A model generated the notes under the pieces. That model did not search any database and was not told where the DNA came from. It worked only from the letters and a program-made list of their open reading frames with translations. DNA of 43,056 bases from a virus, in the IMG/VR virus record IMGVR_UViG_3300033153_004821, positions 1 to 43,056 of that record. One strand, 5' to 3'. The position numbers and the translations under genes are program-made. The stretch's first letter is position 1. Every line of letters begins with the position of its first letter. Positions 15,873-24,918 of this stretch are shown piece by piece.

Positions 15873-16790
15873 CTAATTTTTATTCAATACACTCTGAAAA
15901 ACCTCATCATACTTTTTTGCGATTAGTTTTACATCTTGATGCTTCTCTGCGAATTTCCTGCTGTTGTCGCTGATTTTCTGAGCAAGCTCCGGATCGTTTT
16001 TTAACAGTAGCACCTTTTCATAAATATCCTGCACATCCCTTTCAATGAATAGGCACTCCTTACCATCCTTGAGCATTTCTCCGTGATAGCCCTTCTTTGT
16101 TAAAAGTACCGGCACACCACAAGCTAAAGCCTCACCAACAACATTACTGCAACCTTCTCCCTTACTCGGAAGTATTAAACAATCAATCTTGTGATAAAAT
16201 TCCTTTACCATATCTTCGTGTTTTAACTGCTTTTGACCCTTCGGCCCATTATGCAAACACTCAATCTTTTTAACCTGACCATACAGGCTTAAAGTGGCTC
16301 CCACATAAAACTGCCAGCCCTTATAGTTACCACCCATTCCCCATATATTGCCAGCAAATCCAACGGTAAACATCCGTTCCGGCTTCTCTGCTGCTGGCTT
16401 GAATAACTCCAAATCAATCCCATTCGGGATCAAATAAGAATTGGCATTAACTCGCTCTGCTATATGAAAAAGCTGCTTATTCGTTGCAATTACTGCTCCA
16501 ACCTGAGCAAGCTGTTTATCGTACCTCGAACCCTTATTAAGACTATCAATTACCATTCCGCCCATTCTCAAAACCACCTTTTCTTTATTTACTTTTATCA
16601 GACTTATGTTATCAACATTTTGAGCCAAAATTAACGGATAAGCCGTTAGTAAACTGTCATCAATATTCTTTTTCATCTTCCTGAAAATACGTACTATTTT
16701 ATATTTTTCACCAAGCACTTTTCTCAAATGCTTAAACACGATTCCCCAACTCCATCCCAATGCATTTTCTATACTCAAAACATTAACCAT
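15873..16790 (-). CDS. GT-B glycosyltransferase, GT4-like
   Basis: A 305-residue glycosyltransferase. The C-terminal Rossmann half shows the GT4 pattern: LIPNGIDLELFKP near residue 125, a glycine-rich loop around GFAGNIWG, and DCLILPSKGEGCSNVVGEAL near residue 205 with the donor-binding glutamates, then GVPVLLTKKG. It would transfer a sugar from a nucleotide donor. It is the last gene of the five-gene island, starting on the stop of the deacetylase gene (TAATG). The acceptor is unknown: virion proteins, cell-surface glycan or a small molecule. Confidence 0.85.
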   Translation of the reverse strand: MVNVLSIENALGWSWGIVFKHLRKVLGEKYKIVRIFRKMKKNIDDSLLTAYPLILAQNVDNISLIKVNKEKVVLRMGGMVIDSLNKGSRYDKQLAQVGAVIATNKQLFHIAERVNANSYLIPNGIDLELFKPAAEKPERMFTVGFAGNIWGMGGNYKGWQFYVGATLSLYGQVKKIECLHNGPKGQKQLKHEDMVKEFYHKIDCLILPSKGEGCSNVVGEALACGVPVLLTKKGYHGEMLKDGKECLFIERDVQDIYEKVLLLKNDPELAQKISDNSRKFAEKHQDVKLIAKKYDEVFQSVLNKN

Positions 16791-17647
16791 TAAACCGATC
16801 TCATCCCGCTTAATCTTGTTATTATATTATTTCGTCTATCAGTGAATCTCAAAGATGCGGGTGTCATCGCTACTACCAAATCAGCATCGTCAATCTCTTT
16901 ATGATCTTCTGGAGAATAAAGGCAGCGTTTATTGACCTTATCGGCCTTCAAAACTACCAGTCTATGTTCATAATTAGACAGTTCACCGCTTAGCTCTGCC
17001 ACCTGATTAGCAAACGCCCACCCGTGCGTATCACACAACCACACGATCTTTCTTTTTCCTATATCATCAACCCGTTTCTTTCTGTTGGTAAAAAGCCGTA
17101 CCTTGCTCGGCAAATGCTTAAGATTGATATATTTATTTGTTGTCCATCGGTTGATTTTTTCGTATTCCGCCTTGCACCTGTCCCAAAAACCAGCTTCTAT
17201 CTTAACCCAAATCGATTCTCCCTGTTCTTGTGTAACCCGCTTCGGCCATCTCTCACTGCGTATTTCTATATCGCTGGTCATTATCGGTATCCTACCGCTG
17301 TATTTTCTCACAACCAAATCGTTCAGAAATAAGTGATCTGCATGGCCATATTCACCACTACCGTTATGAGTAAAGATGAAATCAGGATCAACCTTAGCTA
17401 CCGCATACTGCACAAGTTCTCTGATCTGATCTTTCATATTGGCTTTCTCACTGAATCTATTCCAACAGCCCTTATGTTCGATAAGATTTATACCTTCATT
17501 CTTACATACCGCCCTTAGAGCCTTATTGCCCCTCTCACGCATAACGATTATCAACAAATACCTCTCATAGCCCTTATTCTGCAAAACAGGCCATCCGCAA
17601 ACAATCTCATCGTCGCAATGTGATAATATGGCAAGCACTTTACTCAT
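16790..17647 (-). CDS. PIG-L/LmbE-type deacetylase fused to a partial GT-B domain
   Basis: A 285-residue protein in two parts. Residues 1-190 are a PIG-L/LmbE-type metal-dependent N-deacetylase, with HCDDE (residues 10-14) and HNGSGEYGHADH (94-105) as the zinc-binding motifs. Residues about 198-285 look like the N-terminal Rossmann half of a GT-B glycosyltransferase (IVWLCDTHGWAFANQ, DADLVVAMTP, IITRLSGMRSV) and stop where the catalytic half should begin. The same segment type opens the next gene. The family removes acetyl groups from N-acetyl sugars. The truncated domain may be a relic or a docking part. Confidence 0.8.
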   Translation of the reverse strand: MSKVLAILSHCDDEIVCGWPVLQNKGYERYLLIIVMRERGNKALRAVCKNEGINLIEHKGCWNRFSEKANMKDQIRELVQYAVAKVDPDFIFTHNGSGEYGHADHLFLNDLVVRKYSGRIPIMTSDIEIRSERWPKRVTQEQGESIWVKIEAGFWDRCKAEYEKINRWTTNKYINLKHLPSKVRLFTNRKKRVDDIGKRKIVWLCDTHGWAFANQVAELSGELSNYEHRLVVLKADKVNKRCLYSPEDHKEIDDADLVVAMTPASLRFTDRRNNIITRLSGMRSV

Positions 17648-18131
17648 TCTTTTTAATCCACCACTTTACGCAAGTTTTTCCGTTTATTTCTTCGGCCAAA
17701 AAATACAACTCTTCATAATCACTCAACTCTCTAAGCAATCTAAGCTTTTCCCAACCTTCACCCATATAACCGCCGAAAAGAAGTGTACCACCATCCTCCA
17801 ACAAGCTATCCGCTTTAACAAGCAGCTTCTTAGCCCACTCCAACCAGCTTTCCTCATCACTGGGCGTATATTTAGGGTCAAGCCCATACACCGACACATT
17901 GCGATATTTACGTTTGTCAATTACCAAAAAGTCCGCAATTATGTGTATAGCAGGACTGCCAAATTTAGCATTGCCGATATTATTATCTACCGTCACGCAC
18001 TTATCCGGCTCATTAACCAATTTAGGATAATCTTTAGTTGCCTGATTTATTCCAACCAACAATACCGAACCGTACAGATTCGGCAAATAAACCTTCTCAA
18101 TCCATTCTCTGCCTTTGTATTCAGTTTCCAT
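17640..18131 (-). CDS. Methyltransferase-like protein, 163 aa
   Basis: A 163-residue protein with a Rossmann-like order: a strand and loop VLLVGINQAT near residue 23, an acidic end of strand two (VTVDNNIGNA), a DFLVID motif for strand four, and a hairpin LLEDGGTLLFGGYMGEGW typical of the strand after motif post-I in class I methyltransferases. It is short and lacks the standard GxGxG, so the call is tentative. It overlaps both neighbours in the island. Confidence 0.5.
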   Translation of the reverse strand: METEYKGREWIEKVYLPNLYGSVLLVGINQATKDYPKLVNEPDKCVTVDNNIGNAKFGSPAIHIIADFLVIDKRKYRNVSVYGLDPKYTPSDEESWLEWAKKLLVKADSLLEDGGTLLFGGYMGEGWEKLRLLRELSDYEELYFLAEEINGKTCVKWWIKKNE

Positions 18132-19035
18132 TTTTTACCTCTGCAACTAAAATATCATTAATTATATCTATCAGCTTTTTGACCTGTACACGATTTTCAT
18201 ATTTCTCCAAGACAAACCGCCTGCCGTTATCAGCTATTCGCCGCCATTTCGGGTCATTCAAAGATTTTATATACTCTTTCAACCGTTTCTTGTAATTTCC
18301 CTCATCTATGAACACTGCATTTTCGCCATCAACAAAACCCAAATTATCACAGCCGTTTTCGCTGTTTACCTCCATAAAACTCAAGCAACCACACGCCGGA
18401 ATCTCAAAGTATTTATACACACTTGTTGTTGAGCAGGCCGCTATAGCTGTTCTATACATTCCCAACAACTCAGCATACCCATCACCCACAAAACCGGCAC
18501 CCTTACCAACGTATTTGATCCTTGACTGCTTTTTGCACATCTTCCTCAGCCTATAATGCTCATCACTCCTTATGACACCAGTAAGTAAAATCCTGTCAGA
18601 TATTCTGTTCGACCATTTCGGGCTTTGGTGTATTTCTTCATTTATCCCAAAGATTATCTGCTCATATCGAAAATCATCCGGCAAATACCGTCTGATATAC
18701 TCTGGTGATTGATGATTGATTACCAGTTCAAACCCTTCTCTTCGTGCTTTATCAATCCATTCTTCGGTTATACTATGAGCATCCGGAGCACGTGCAACCT
18801 TCAGACACGGCAATTTACTCAAACCCTCCGGCTCTAAATTCTCAAGCGAATAAAATATAAGGGCATCGTAACCTTCAAACTGCTCTGCTCTGACATTCTC
18901 ATCGACTGGTAGTATGTCCACAGATGCTAAATTAGTCTCCAGTAACCCACACCGAAAAAACCTGTAGGCGTTATTTGTCCAATGCAAACCACTCAAACCC
19001 CTATCATCTTTGTTATAAACGCAGCCTATACGCAT
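18121..19035 (-). CDS. CgeB-like glycosyltransferase
   Basis: A 304-residue protein of GT-B type. The C-terminal half has KYFEIPACGCLSFMEVN near residue 217, LGFVDGENAVFIDEGNYKKRL and a final helix, the pattern of Glyco_trans_1_2/CgeB-like enzymes, which act on spore coats, lipopolysaccharide or glycoproteins. The N-terminal half has a plausible Rossmann fold with YDALIFYSLE. It overlaps the upstream gene by 10 bases and the downstream gene by 11, so the island is a single translational unit. Confidence 0.8.
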   Translation of the reverse strand: MRIGCVYNKDDRGLSGLHWTNNAYRFFRCGLLETNLASVDILPVDENVRAEQFEGYDALIFYSLENLEPEGLSKLPCLKVARAPDAHSITEEWIDKARREGFELVINHQSPEYIRRYLPDDFRYEQIIFGINEEIHQSPKWSNRISDRILLTGVIRSDEHYRLRKMCKKQSRIKYVGKGAGFVGDGYAELLGMYRTAIAACSTTSVYKYFEIPACGCLSFMEVNSENGCDNLGFVDGENAVFIDEGNYKKRLKEYIKSLNDPKWRRIADNGRRFVLEKYENRVQVKKLIDIINDILVAEVKNGN

Positions 19036-20156
19036 AGTTTCTCCAACTTTGGTACATCCCTTTGGCTATAAGCCTCTATGATATGACAATTTTGGTGTTC
19101 CTTATATAATTTGGGATTGACTGTACTTGTATATATAACCGAACCATCCGGCATGGTCATTTCAGGAAAACCTCCAAAGTGATAGTCTATCTTATCCGCC
19201 AACACATACGCCCTAACCTCATCGTACCGTTTACGCCAATGACCCAGCTTTATTAGATTTACCCACTTCATATCTTTCTCTGGCCTTGGCAGTATCTTTA
19301 TAGACGAGAACATCCACACCAAAAATTGCTCAATCTTACAAAAGGATTTCATCTTGTCTATTGTTACGCTACTCTGATTTACCGCTGAATCAAACTCCTC
19401 TATAGTCTCATTTTCTCGGATTAACTCAACAATAAGCATGGCAAATAGCACTTGCGGCAAACTGAGGTCAAATAAAACAATTTTCCTCTTTATAGCAAGC
19501 TCTGCCAAAACATTCAAAAACATCATTCCACCAACAACACTATAAATACTGACTTCTCCATCAAGCGAATCGATAAACCCTGCCGTATCTTCACTTAAAA
19601 TCCTGTCTGAATCTGGCTGCTTTTCACTCGACATACAAAAGATATTCCTATCCTTTTCCGGCAATCCATCCTCAAACTGAAAGCTCAGCTTTTTCTCTAA
19701 ATTGTTATTATCCACCTTATTAAAAGATTCATCCGCTCCCTTGATAGCTGTAATTACGTAAAGTAAATTCCTGCCGTCAATATTGTACCTTGTAACCGGA
19801 AAAGCTAAGACCTCAAGCTTACGTTGTAACCATTTAATCTTCGTAACTATCGGACTTGAAGTGAAGGTTTCACATTCCGGATTATGTTCTAATACTAATA
19901 TCCGTGTACTGACCTGTAATGCTTTTTTTAGCACATCTATTATCTTTGATATTGGTGTGCCTTCACCAGCCAAGATATGCAATATGCACGTATCACATCT
20001 TTCCTGTTCATTGTCTACAAAATCATTGACCTCAATAGTTTTTCTACATATCTCATCAAAACCCCACGGCACTTTATGAACCACCTCAACAATTCTGCCC
20101 CCCAACAGATTGTCCTGTACCGCCTTCAATGCGTTTTTATGCCAAATAGAACTCAA
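19026..20156 (-). CDS. Unknown protein with two Rossmann-like segments, first gene of the sugar island
   Basis: A 376-residue protein with no certain family. Residues 50-140 (CDTCILHILAGEG, STRILVLEHNPECET, YVITAIKG) resemble the second half of a class I methyltransferase; residues about 208-250 (VSIYSVVGGMMFLNVL, KRKIVLFDLSLPQ) resemble its motif I half. The two could be a permuted enzyme or two degenerate domains. It starts on the stop of the tail terminator gene (ATGA), so it is produced with the tail proteins. The GT neighbours point to sugar or glycan modification. Confidence 0.55.
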   Translation of the reverse strand: MSSIWHKNALKAVQDNLLGGRIVEVVHKVPWGFDEICRKTIEVNDFVDNEQERCDTCILHILAGEGTPISKIIDVLKKALQVSTRILVLEHNPECETFTSSPIVTKIKWLQRKLEVLAFPVTRYNIDGRNLLYVITAIKGADESFNKVDNNNLEKKLSFQFEDGLPEKDRNIFCMSSEKQPDSDRILSEDTAGFIDSLDGEVSIYSVVGGMMFLNVLAELAIKRKIVLFDLSLPQVLFAMLIVELIRENETIEEFDSAVNQSSVTIDKMKSFCKIEQFLVWMFSSIKILPRPEKDMKWVNLIKLGHWRKRYDEVRAYVLADKIDYHFGGFPEMTMPDGSVIYTSTVNPKLYKEHQNCHIIEAYSQRDVPKLEKLCV

Positions 20157-20569
20157 CTTTTTATCCCCCTAATTAGATACCTCTGCTGTTGAAAATAAAC
20201 CTTAAGCTCATCCGAATACAACTCCGGCCCAGAATTGTCCCACTTAATCATAAGACCCTTATAATCAGTCAAGCTCCCAAGGCTTGCATTGTGCAGTAGA
20301 TCATAACAACGATTAAGTATTGCCTCAAAATTGTTACCCCAAGCTGTGATATTAAAATAAATATCTCTCGGAAACCTGCCTGCCATCGAATTAACAAAAA
20401 AAGTGATTACTGAATAACTCTCAAAATCAATGTCCTCAGGCGGATTGCGAAAATACACCCCATACGGTGCAGCCGCACTCAAACCCAATAGCGTACCAAG
20501 ATTGCTTGCACCAGTCAGCTTTGCATCCGTCTCAAGCAGTGTGTAAATTGAACTTTTAAGCGTTGCCAT
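20153..20569 (-). CDS. Tail terminator protein
   Basis: A 138-residue protein of the DUF3168/tail terminator type: an N-terminal helix SSIYTLLETDAKLT, a middle PYGVYFRNPPEDIDFESY, and a strand pattern including ITAWGNNFEAILNRCYDLL. Such proteins cap the tail tube at the end that joins the head. It lies between the HK97 gp10-like gene and the sugar island, to which it is coupled by ATGA. Confidence 0.75.
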   Translation of the reverse strand: MATLKSSIYTLLETDAKLTGASNLGTLLGLSAAAPYGVYFRNPPEDIDFESYSVITFFVNSMAGRFPRDIYFNITAWGNNFEAILNRCYDLLHNASLGSLTDYKGLMIKWDNSGPELYSDELKVYFQQQRYLIRGIKS

Positions 20570-20931
20570 TAGTTATATCCCGCCTCTTTTAATCTTTTCT
20601 TAAACTCTTCTTGTGTCGCAACCATTGCAGGCCAAAGGTATGGGTAAATAGCCTCAACCCTTGCGGCATATTCTACCTTTGTGAACACGATCGCCTCAGC
20701 TTCATCAAAATCTATCTTTGTGAGTTTTGGAGTAATACTTCTCGTCAAGGTTGTAGTCTGGTTTTCATATCTGCCTTTTCCGTGTCCCTGTCCTCTTTCG
20801 TGGTCTGCTTTAGCATGATTAGCCACTGAAACAGCACTCTTTTCAACTGCCTTACCAACTCTGGCAAGCAGTTTACTACGCTGCATCATCAGGTTATTGA
20901 TAATCTCTTGTGTTCCACCTATACTTTTCAT
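20569..20931 (-). CDS. HK97 gp10-like neck protein
   Basis: A 120-residue basic protein with the HK97 gp10 pattern: an N-terminal helical part with KLLARVGKAVEKSAVSVANHAK, a middle with GRYENQTTTLTRSI, and a C-terminal YAARVEAIYPYLWPA. These proteins act at the head-tail interface. It lies between the head closure gene and the tail terminator gene. Confidence 0.8.
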   Translation of the reverse strand: MKSIGGTQEIINNLMMQRSKLLARVGKAVEKSAVSVANHAKADHERGQGHGKGRYENQTTTLTRSITPKLTKIDFDEAEAIVFTKVEYAARVEAIYPYLWPAMVATQEEFKKRLKEAGYN

Positions 20932-21332
20932 CTATTTGCTTTCAAATAAATAGCCCAATGATCTTCATGCTTTCTAATATAATTGCAGTACATAAAAGTT
21001 CCGTCTGTTCTCTGGATCTTATCATTTACCTCAACATCCACATCAATAGAGCAATATACCACCGCTTCACTCTTAGTTTCCATACTCGCTTCCAGCATTA
21101 TTGTTGCCCCGCCTATAGGCTGCCAATCACCGCTAATTGTTCCGATGTTACTCCAACTATGAGACGCCATTCCCGAGCTATAGGTCTTTACATCTCGTAA
21201 TATCGTCAGCGTTTCTCCCCATTCACCGAGAATATCAGCCATATCAGACTCCATATAGGTATCTGCAGACGGGCTATCTGCCAGTGTTTCGGCTCCAAAA
21301 CCAACCCCTAACTGTGGTAAAAGACCAAACAT
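20928..21332 (-). CDS. Head closure / head-tail joining protein
   Basis: A 134-residue beta-rich protein with a pattern shared by head stopper proteins: GETLTILRDVKTYSS, WSNIGTISGDWQPIGG, KSEAVVYCSID, NDKIQRTDGTFMYCNYI. The ATG at 21332 sits on the upstream stop (TAATG) with GGAG 8 bases before it. The first 30 residues are low in structure; an internal ATG at residue 31 is possible. It overlaps the gp10-like gene by 4 bases. Confidence 0.68.
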   Translation of the reverse strand: MFGLLPQLGVGFGAETLADSPSADTYMESDMADILGEWGETLTILRDVKTYSSGMASHSWSNIGTISGDWQPIGGATIMLEASMETKSEAVVYCSIDVDVEVNDKIQRTDGTFMYCNYIRKHEDHWAIYLKANR

Positions 21333-22921
21333 TAACTCGGCTCCGTATATCGTCCTATCATTGCATTAACACTGGTTATATTGTTTCCGTCCTTATCCTT
21401 CAGGTTCTTGCGAATAAGTTCTGTATCGGTACTTTTTATTTTTACTACTGCTTGCCAAGGTGTTGTGGTTGTATCTATCTCAATATCCCCTTCTGCAACA
21501 TTTTGAAGAAATTTTACATCAACCTGAACAGCACCAGCTACTGTTTTAATGTCATCACCAATTCCATCAATGTACGCACAACCTATAACATGAACATGAT
21601 CTCCTACAGTTGGAATAAATGAGAAAGCCCTATCCACCGTAACCACTTTATCACTTGTCCAATCTGTTATTTTTCTAACTTCAACTTCTCGATTGTCAGC
21701 ACTTTCATCTTTCACCTGCAATAACATACCGTTATACGCATCATCCGCAGCAATACCGTCTGTAAGTGTAAATGATGTGGCAGTATTTTCTGTATCTTCT
21801 GTAGCAACAGAAGTTCCCAATGCAATGAGCCCTTTTATAACATGACCCGCTCTATATTTAACACCGTCTCTAATATCCTCTACTGACTTTGCCCAAACAG
21901 CATCTGCGACAACCTCCGGACTTAATGCTCCTATCGAGATACTTGATACCGTTACATAGTCAAGATATAGAACATCACCACCTTCATTTTCTAATCGTGT
22001 GGACTGGAATCTTATTTTCACATCACCTTTTGTATTATCACCTTCAGTAATTGTAGCCATATATGAACCATTTAACGAAAATTCATATATTTTATTACTT
22101 GAGTTGTCCCTCATTTCTGTGGTTTTGGTTCCAGTGCTTAACTTATCCCATGTTTCAGAAACATAATTATAAGCATAAATTTCAACCACATAACCTCCTG
22201 CACCAGACCGATTAAAATAACCTGAAATAGCAAGAGCAATTGGTATGTTGGATGATCCTATATTAAAAGCACAAGTAACATCTATTGTTGGTTCGTTTTC
22301 TGCTGCAGCCGCATCTGTTATCTCCCACCAATCTTCATTATCACTGGCACAATCTGTATATGATGTTGTACCTTCTGAACCTGTATTAACTATACTATCC
22401 TCATTAGGAACATTTTCGACAGGTGCAGCAGCAACAATAAGACCTGGCAGTGTGGTTCCGGTGTCTTCTAATATTAGGGCAGTTTCGGCTTTAACGGCAT
22501 CAATTTTTTCATTTGCACCATAATCGGATAATGATTGGTCAACTACGGTTTTGACATCAACCGCAGCTTCATCAAATAATCCACCATCCGTAGCAAAACC
22601 AAATACTTCACGAGAACTATCCCAAACTATAACACCCGCACCAATTAACATATCTCCATCAGCAGGGTTTGCTCCTGCTTGTAGAAAAACAGCAACCCTA
22701 TATCTACCGGCAGATGGAATATATGCTGGAAACTCAGCTACATAAACCCCACCACCAGTTCCTACTTCTGAAATTGTATAATCATAATCATCTGCATCAT
22801 GTCCACTGGTACCCCAATCTTCAAAATCAGAAGATTCTGCTACATTAACCTGTCCAGCAGAATTAAATACAACAGCATATAGGGTGTTACCAGAAGCATA
22901 ATTTACAAATATATCGGCCAT
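21332..22921 (-). CDS. Large structural protein in the connector region, 529 aa
   Basis: A 529-residue, acidic, beta-rich protein. It starts with a domain (about 1-105) of the kind seen in phage appendages, with NTLYAVVFNSAGQV and a PSAGRYRVAVF motif, followed by an Ala/Val/Asp helical linker, an Ig- or carbohydrate-binding-like domain (about 180-330), and a C-terminal domain with DDIKTVAGAV. It sits between the beta-helix gene and the head closure gene, so it may be a neck or head appendage rather than a tail fibre. No exact family recognised. Confidence 0.55.
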   Translation of the reverse strand: MADIFVNYASGNTLYAVVFNSAGQVNVAESSDFEDWGTSGHDADDYDYTISEVGTGGGVYVAEFPAYIPSAGRYRVAVFLQAGANPADGDMLIGAGVIVWDSSREVFGFATDGGLFDEAAVDVKTVVDQSLSDYGANEKIDAVKAETALILEDTGTTLPGLIVAAAPVENVPNEDSIVNTGSEGTTSYTDCASDNEDWWEITDAAAAENEPTIDVTCAFNIGSSNIPIALAISGYFNRSGAGGYVVEIYAYNYVSETWDKLSTGTKTTEMRDNSSNKIYEFSLNGSYMATITEGDNTKGDVKIRFQSTRLENEGGDVLYLDYVTVSSISIGALSPEVVADAVWAKSVEDIRDGVKYRAGHVIKGLIALGTSVATEDTENTATSFTLTDGIAADDAYNGMLLQVKDESADNREVEVRKITDWTSDKVVTVDRAFSFIPTVGDHVHVIGCAYIDGIGDDIKTVAGAVQVDVKFLQNVAEGDIEIDTTTTPWQAVVKIKSTDTELIRKNLKDKDGNNITSVNAMIGRYTEPS

Positions 22922-22948
22922 TTTTTATTCCTTTAATATACTCTTATT

Positions 22949-24688
22949 TTATGGTACATAAGGCATATTATCTTGTATTGTTATATTAGTTCCTGCATCC
23001 GATGTTGGTGTTGCATCACCACTAAAATCATTATTTGTAATCCAAGCATAAGTCCAACCAGACTGTATATCAACATATACATCCGTCCAATCTCCAGCAG
23101 GGTCTTGAAAAATATTACCCATGATTATTGCATTAGTTCCTGACTGTAGTCTTATTATTGCTTCGTTGCAGTAATCAGTAAATAAATTATTAGTACAAAT
23201 AAAGTTATCACCTTCACACCAAATTGCTCTCGATGTCGTTACACCTATTGTTTTGAACTGACAATTACTTATTGTTACATTATCACCACTTGATGTTATC
23301 ATTGCACAATATTCACCTATATTGATACACACACAACCTGTTATTTTTACACCTCTGGTAATAAAAAATGCGTTTTCGGTTGTATTATTTATTATACAAT
23401 CAGAAACAGTTATATTACTTCCCCCCAAATACATACCATGTTTTACAACATTTTCAATATAGCAATTTGATATAGCAACATTTTCAGCTCCTCCAACACG
23501 AATACCCATATATTGAGAATTTTTGAACTGACAATTAGAGATTACCACATTATCTGTTTCATCATTCAACCAAAATGTACTTGCATTTGTATTAAGTGTT
23601 CCATCAAATATACAATTAGTAAAAGTCAAATCACTTGCATTATCATTCGTTCGAAAACCTCTCTCAACAGTATTATAAATTGCACAATTAGATACGGTAA
23701 CATGATGTGTGTAGTCTATATAAATTCCGTGTTGTCCTGCGTCATGTCCGGTAACATTAGTTATTGTTATGTGGTGATTATAACCATAGCTTTGATTGCC
23801 TGTTTCCAAACATATATGTTCAACTTGTGTGTTTTTACTTACAACATCTGAAATAGTAATATATGCACTACAATCAACTGTTTCATTACCATCTCCAACA
23901 TATATACCATGTTTGCCACCATTCATACTTATATGAGAAATCTGACAGTGTTGGCAAGCACCAAACTTAATACCATCCCCTGCTGTTGATTTAATCCATT
24001 TATGTGTTCCTGTTCCATTGTCTAAAAGATCGACTGAAGCCCCACCTTCCGATTCAGATAATTTGAATGTATCCTCTGTAGAATTTATCACATAATAATT
24101 TTTGTAAACTACAATACCATTGGGTAAATCATTTGTCTCTGATTCGGTAGTAACCCTAATTCTATCATTATTTGAAAGTCCATGTCCTACTGAATTGAAG
24201 GTATCTGTTTCAAAAGTTGTAGTAAATATACCAGAAGTTGCAGAATCAATAGTAATATTAGTAACAAGGATTCCTCTTGAATTCCTAAAATAAATTTGAT
24301 AAGGGGTCGCACCATCAGTATTCTGTAACTTGCCATCAATTGTCAAATCCCTAAGCTCAATGTTGTCATTCCCATTGTCTAAATCATCGTTCTCAATAAT
24401 GGAATCATTAAATCCATTCGTTTTAATTATGGTAGATTTACCCATACCACATAATACAGAATTGCTGGGCAATGTTACGGTTGCTGCTGTATTAAATGTT
24501 CCACTTGCCAAATGAACTTTTCCGCCTACAGAGCCTAAAGAATCCAAAGCTGCCTGTATCTGAACATTATCTTCCGTACCATCACAAATATAATCGGCAA
24601 TTGCTTTTGCACCAGCACTGCTGTTATTAGCAGCCACAGTAACCGTAGCAGTTCCTTTAGATTTTGGAGTTACATATTTAATTTCCAT
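22949..24688 (-). CDS. Right-handed beta-helix protein, possible appendage or depolymerase
   Basis: A 579-residue protein with a clear parallel beta-helix: an N-terminal pectate lyase-3-like cap (AKAIADYICDGTEDNVQIQ, GGKVHLASGTFNT), then repeated rungs of the VTISNCQFKN and ISNCYIENV type up to the C-terminus. An inserted module near residues 150-225 has VGHGLSNNDRI and STEDTFKL, resembling the insert in the L-like tail protein. Such helices bind or cleave surface polysaccharides. Unusually for a tailspike it lies in the head-connector region, and its N-terminus shows no obvious virion anchor. Confidence 0.8.
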   Translation of the reverse strand: MEIKYVTPKSKGTATVTVAANNSSAGAKAIADYICDGTEDNVQIQAALDSLGSVGGKVHLASGTFNTAATVTLPSNSVLCGMGKSTIIKTNGFNDSIIENDDLDNGNDNIELRDLTIDGKLQNTDGATPYQIYFRNSRGILVTNITIDSATSGIFTTTFETDTFNSVGHGLSNNDRIRVTTESETNDLPNGIVVYKNYYVINSTEDTFKLSESEGGASVDLLDNGTGTHKWIKSTAGDGIKFGACQHCQISHISMNGGKHGIYVGDGNETVDCSAYITISDVVSKNTQVEHICLETGNQSYGYNHHITITNVTGHDAGQHGIYIDYTHHVTVSNCAIYNTVERGFRTNDNASDLTFTNCIFDGTLNTNASTFWLNDETDNVVISNCQFKNSQYMGIRVGGAENVAISNCYIENVVKHGMYLGGSNITVSDCIINNTTENAFFITRGVKITGCVCINIGEYCAMITSSGDNVTISNCQFKTIGVTTSRAIWCEGDNFICTNNLFTDYCNEAIIRLQSGTNAIIMGNIFQDPAGDWTDVYVDIQSGWTYAWITNNDFSGDATPTSDAGTNITIQDNMPYVP

Positions 24689-24703
24689 TATCTAATGTCT
24701 CCC

Positions 24704-24904
24704 TCAGCTAAATATTTGAGCAAGGGCATATACAACGCCTCCGCTTGCCAAACCACTACCTATACAAGCACCGATTAACAACATCTTGCTTGCTAAAATA
24801 ATCTTGCCATGCGGACAACTCTCTATATGTTCAAGAAGTACTTCTTTGATTATTTCTCTGGCTATCTCCTTGCACTCTGCCTTGTCACCACTACTTAGTG
24901 CCAT
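24704..24904 (-). CDS. Small single-span membrane protein, 66 aa
   Basis: A 66-residue protein. The N-terminal half is charged and helical with a CPHGK motif near residue 30, and residues 35-63 form one hydrophobic, glycine-rich membrane span ending ALAQIF. Small membrane proteins of this type in phages can be holins, but the place between gpW-like and beta-helix genes is not a usual lysis cassette. Membrane span clear, role unknown. Confidence 0.6.
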   Translation of the reverse strand: MALSSGDKAECKEIAREIIKEVLLEHIESCPHGKIILASKMLLIGACIGSGLASGGVVYALAQIFS

Positions 24905-24918
24905 TTTTTACCTTTCGT

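Noticed and set aside
22949-24688. Diversity-generating retroelement target in the beta-helix gene
   Set aside because: No reverse transcriptase gene and no template/variable repeat pair were seen in the window.
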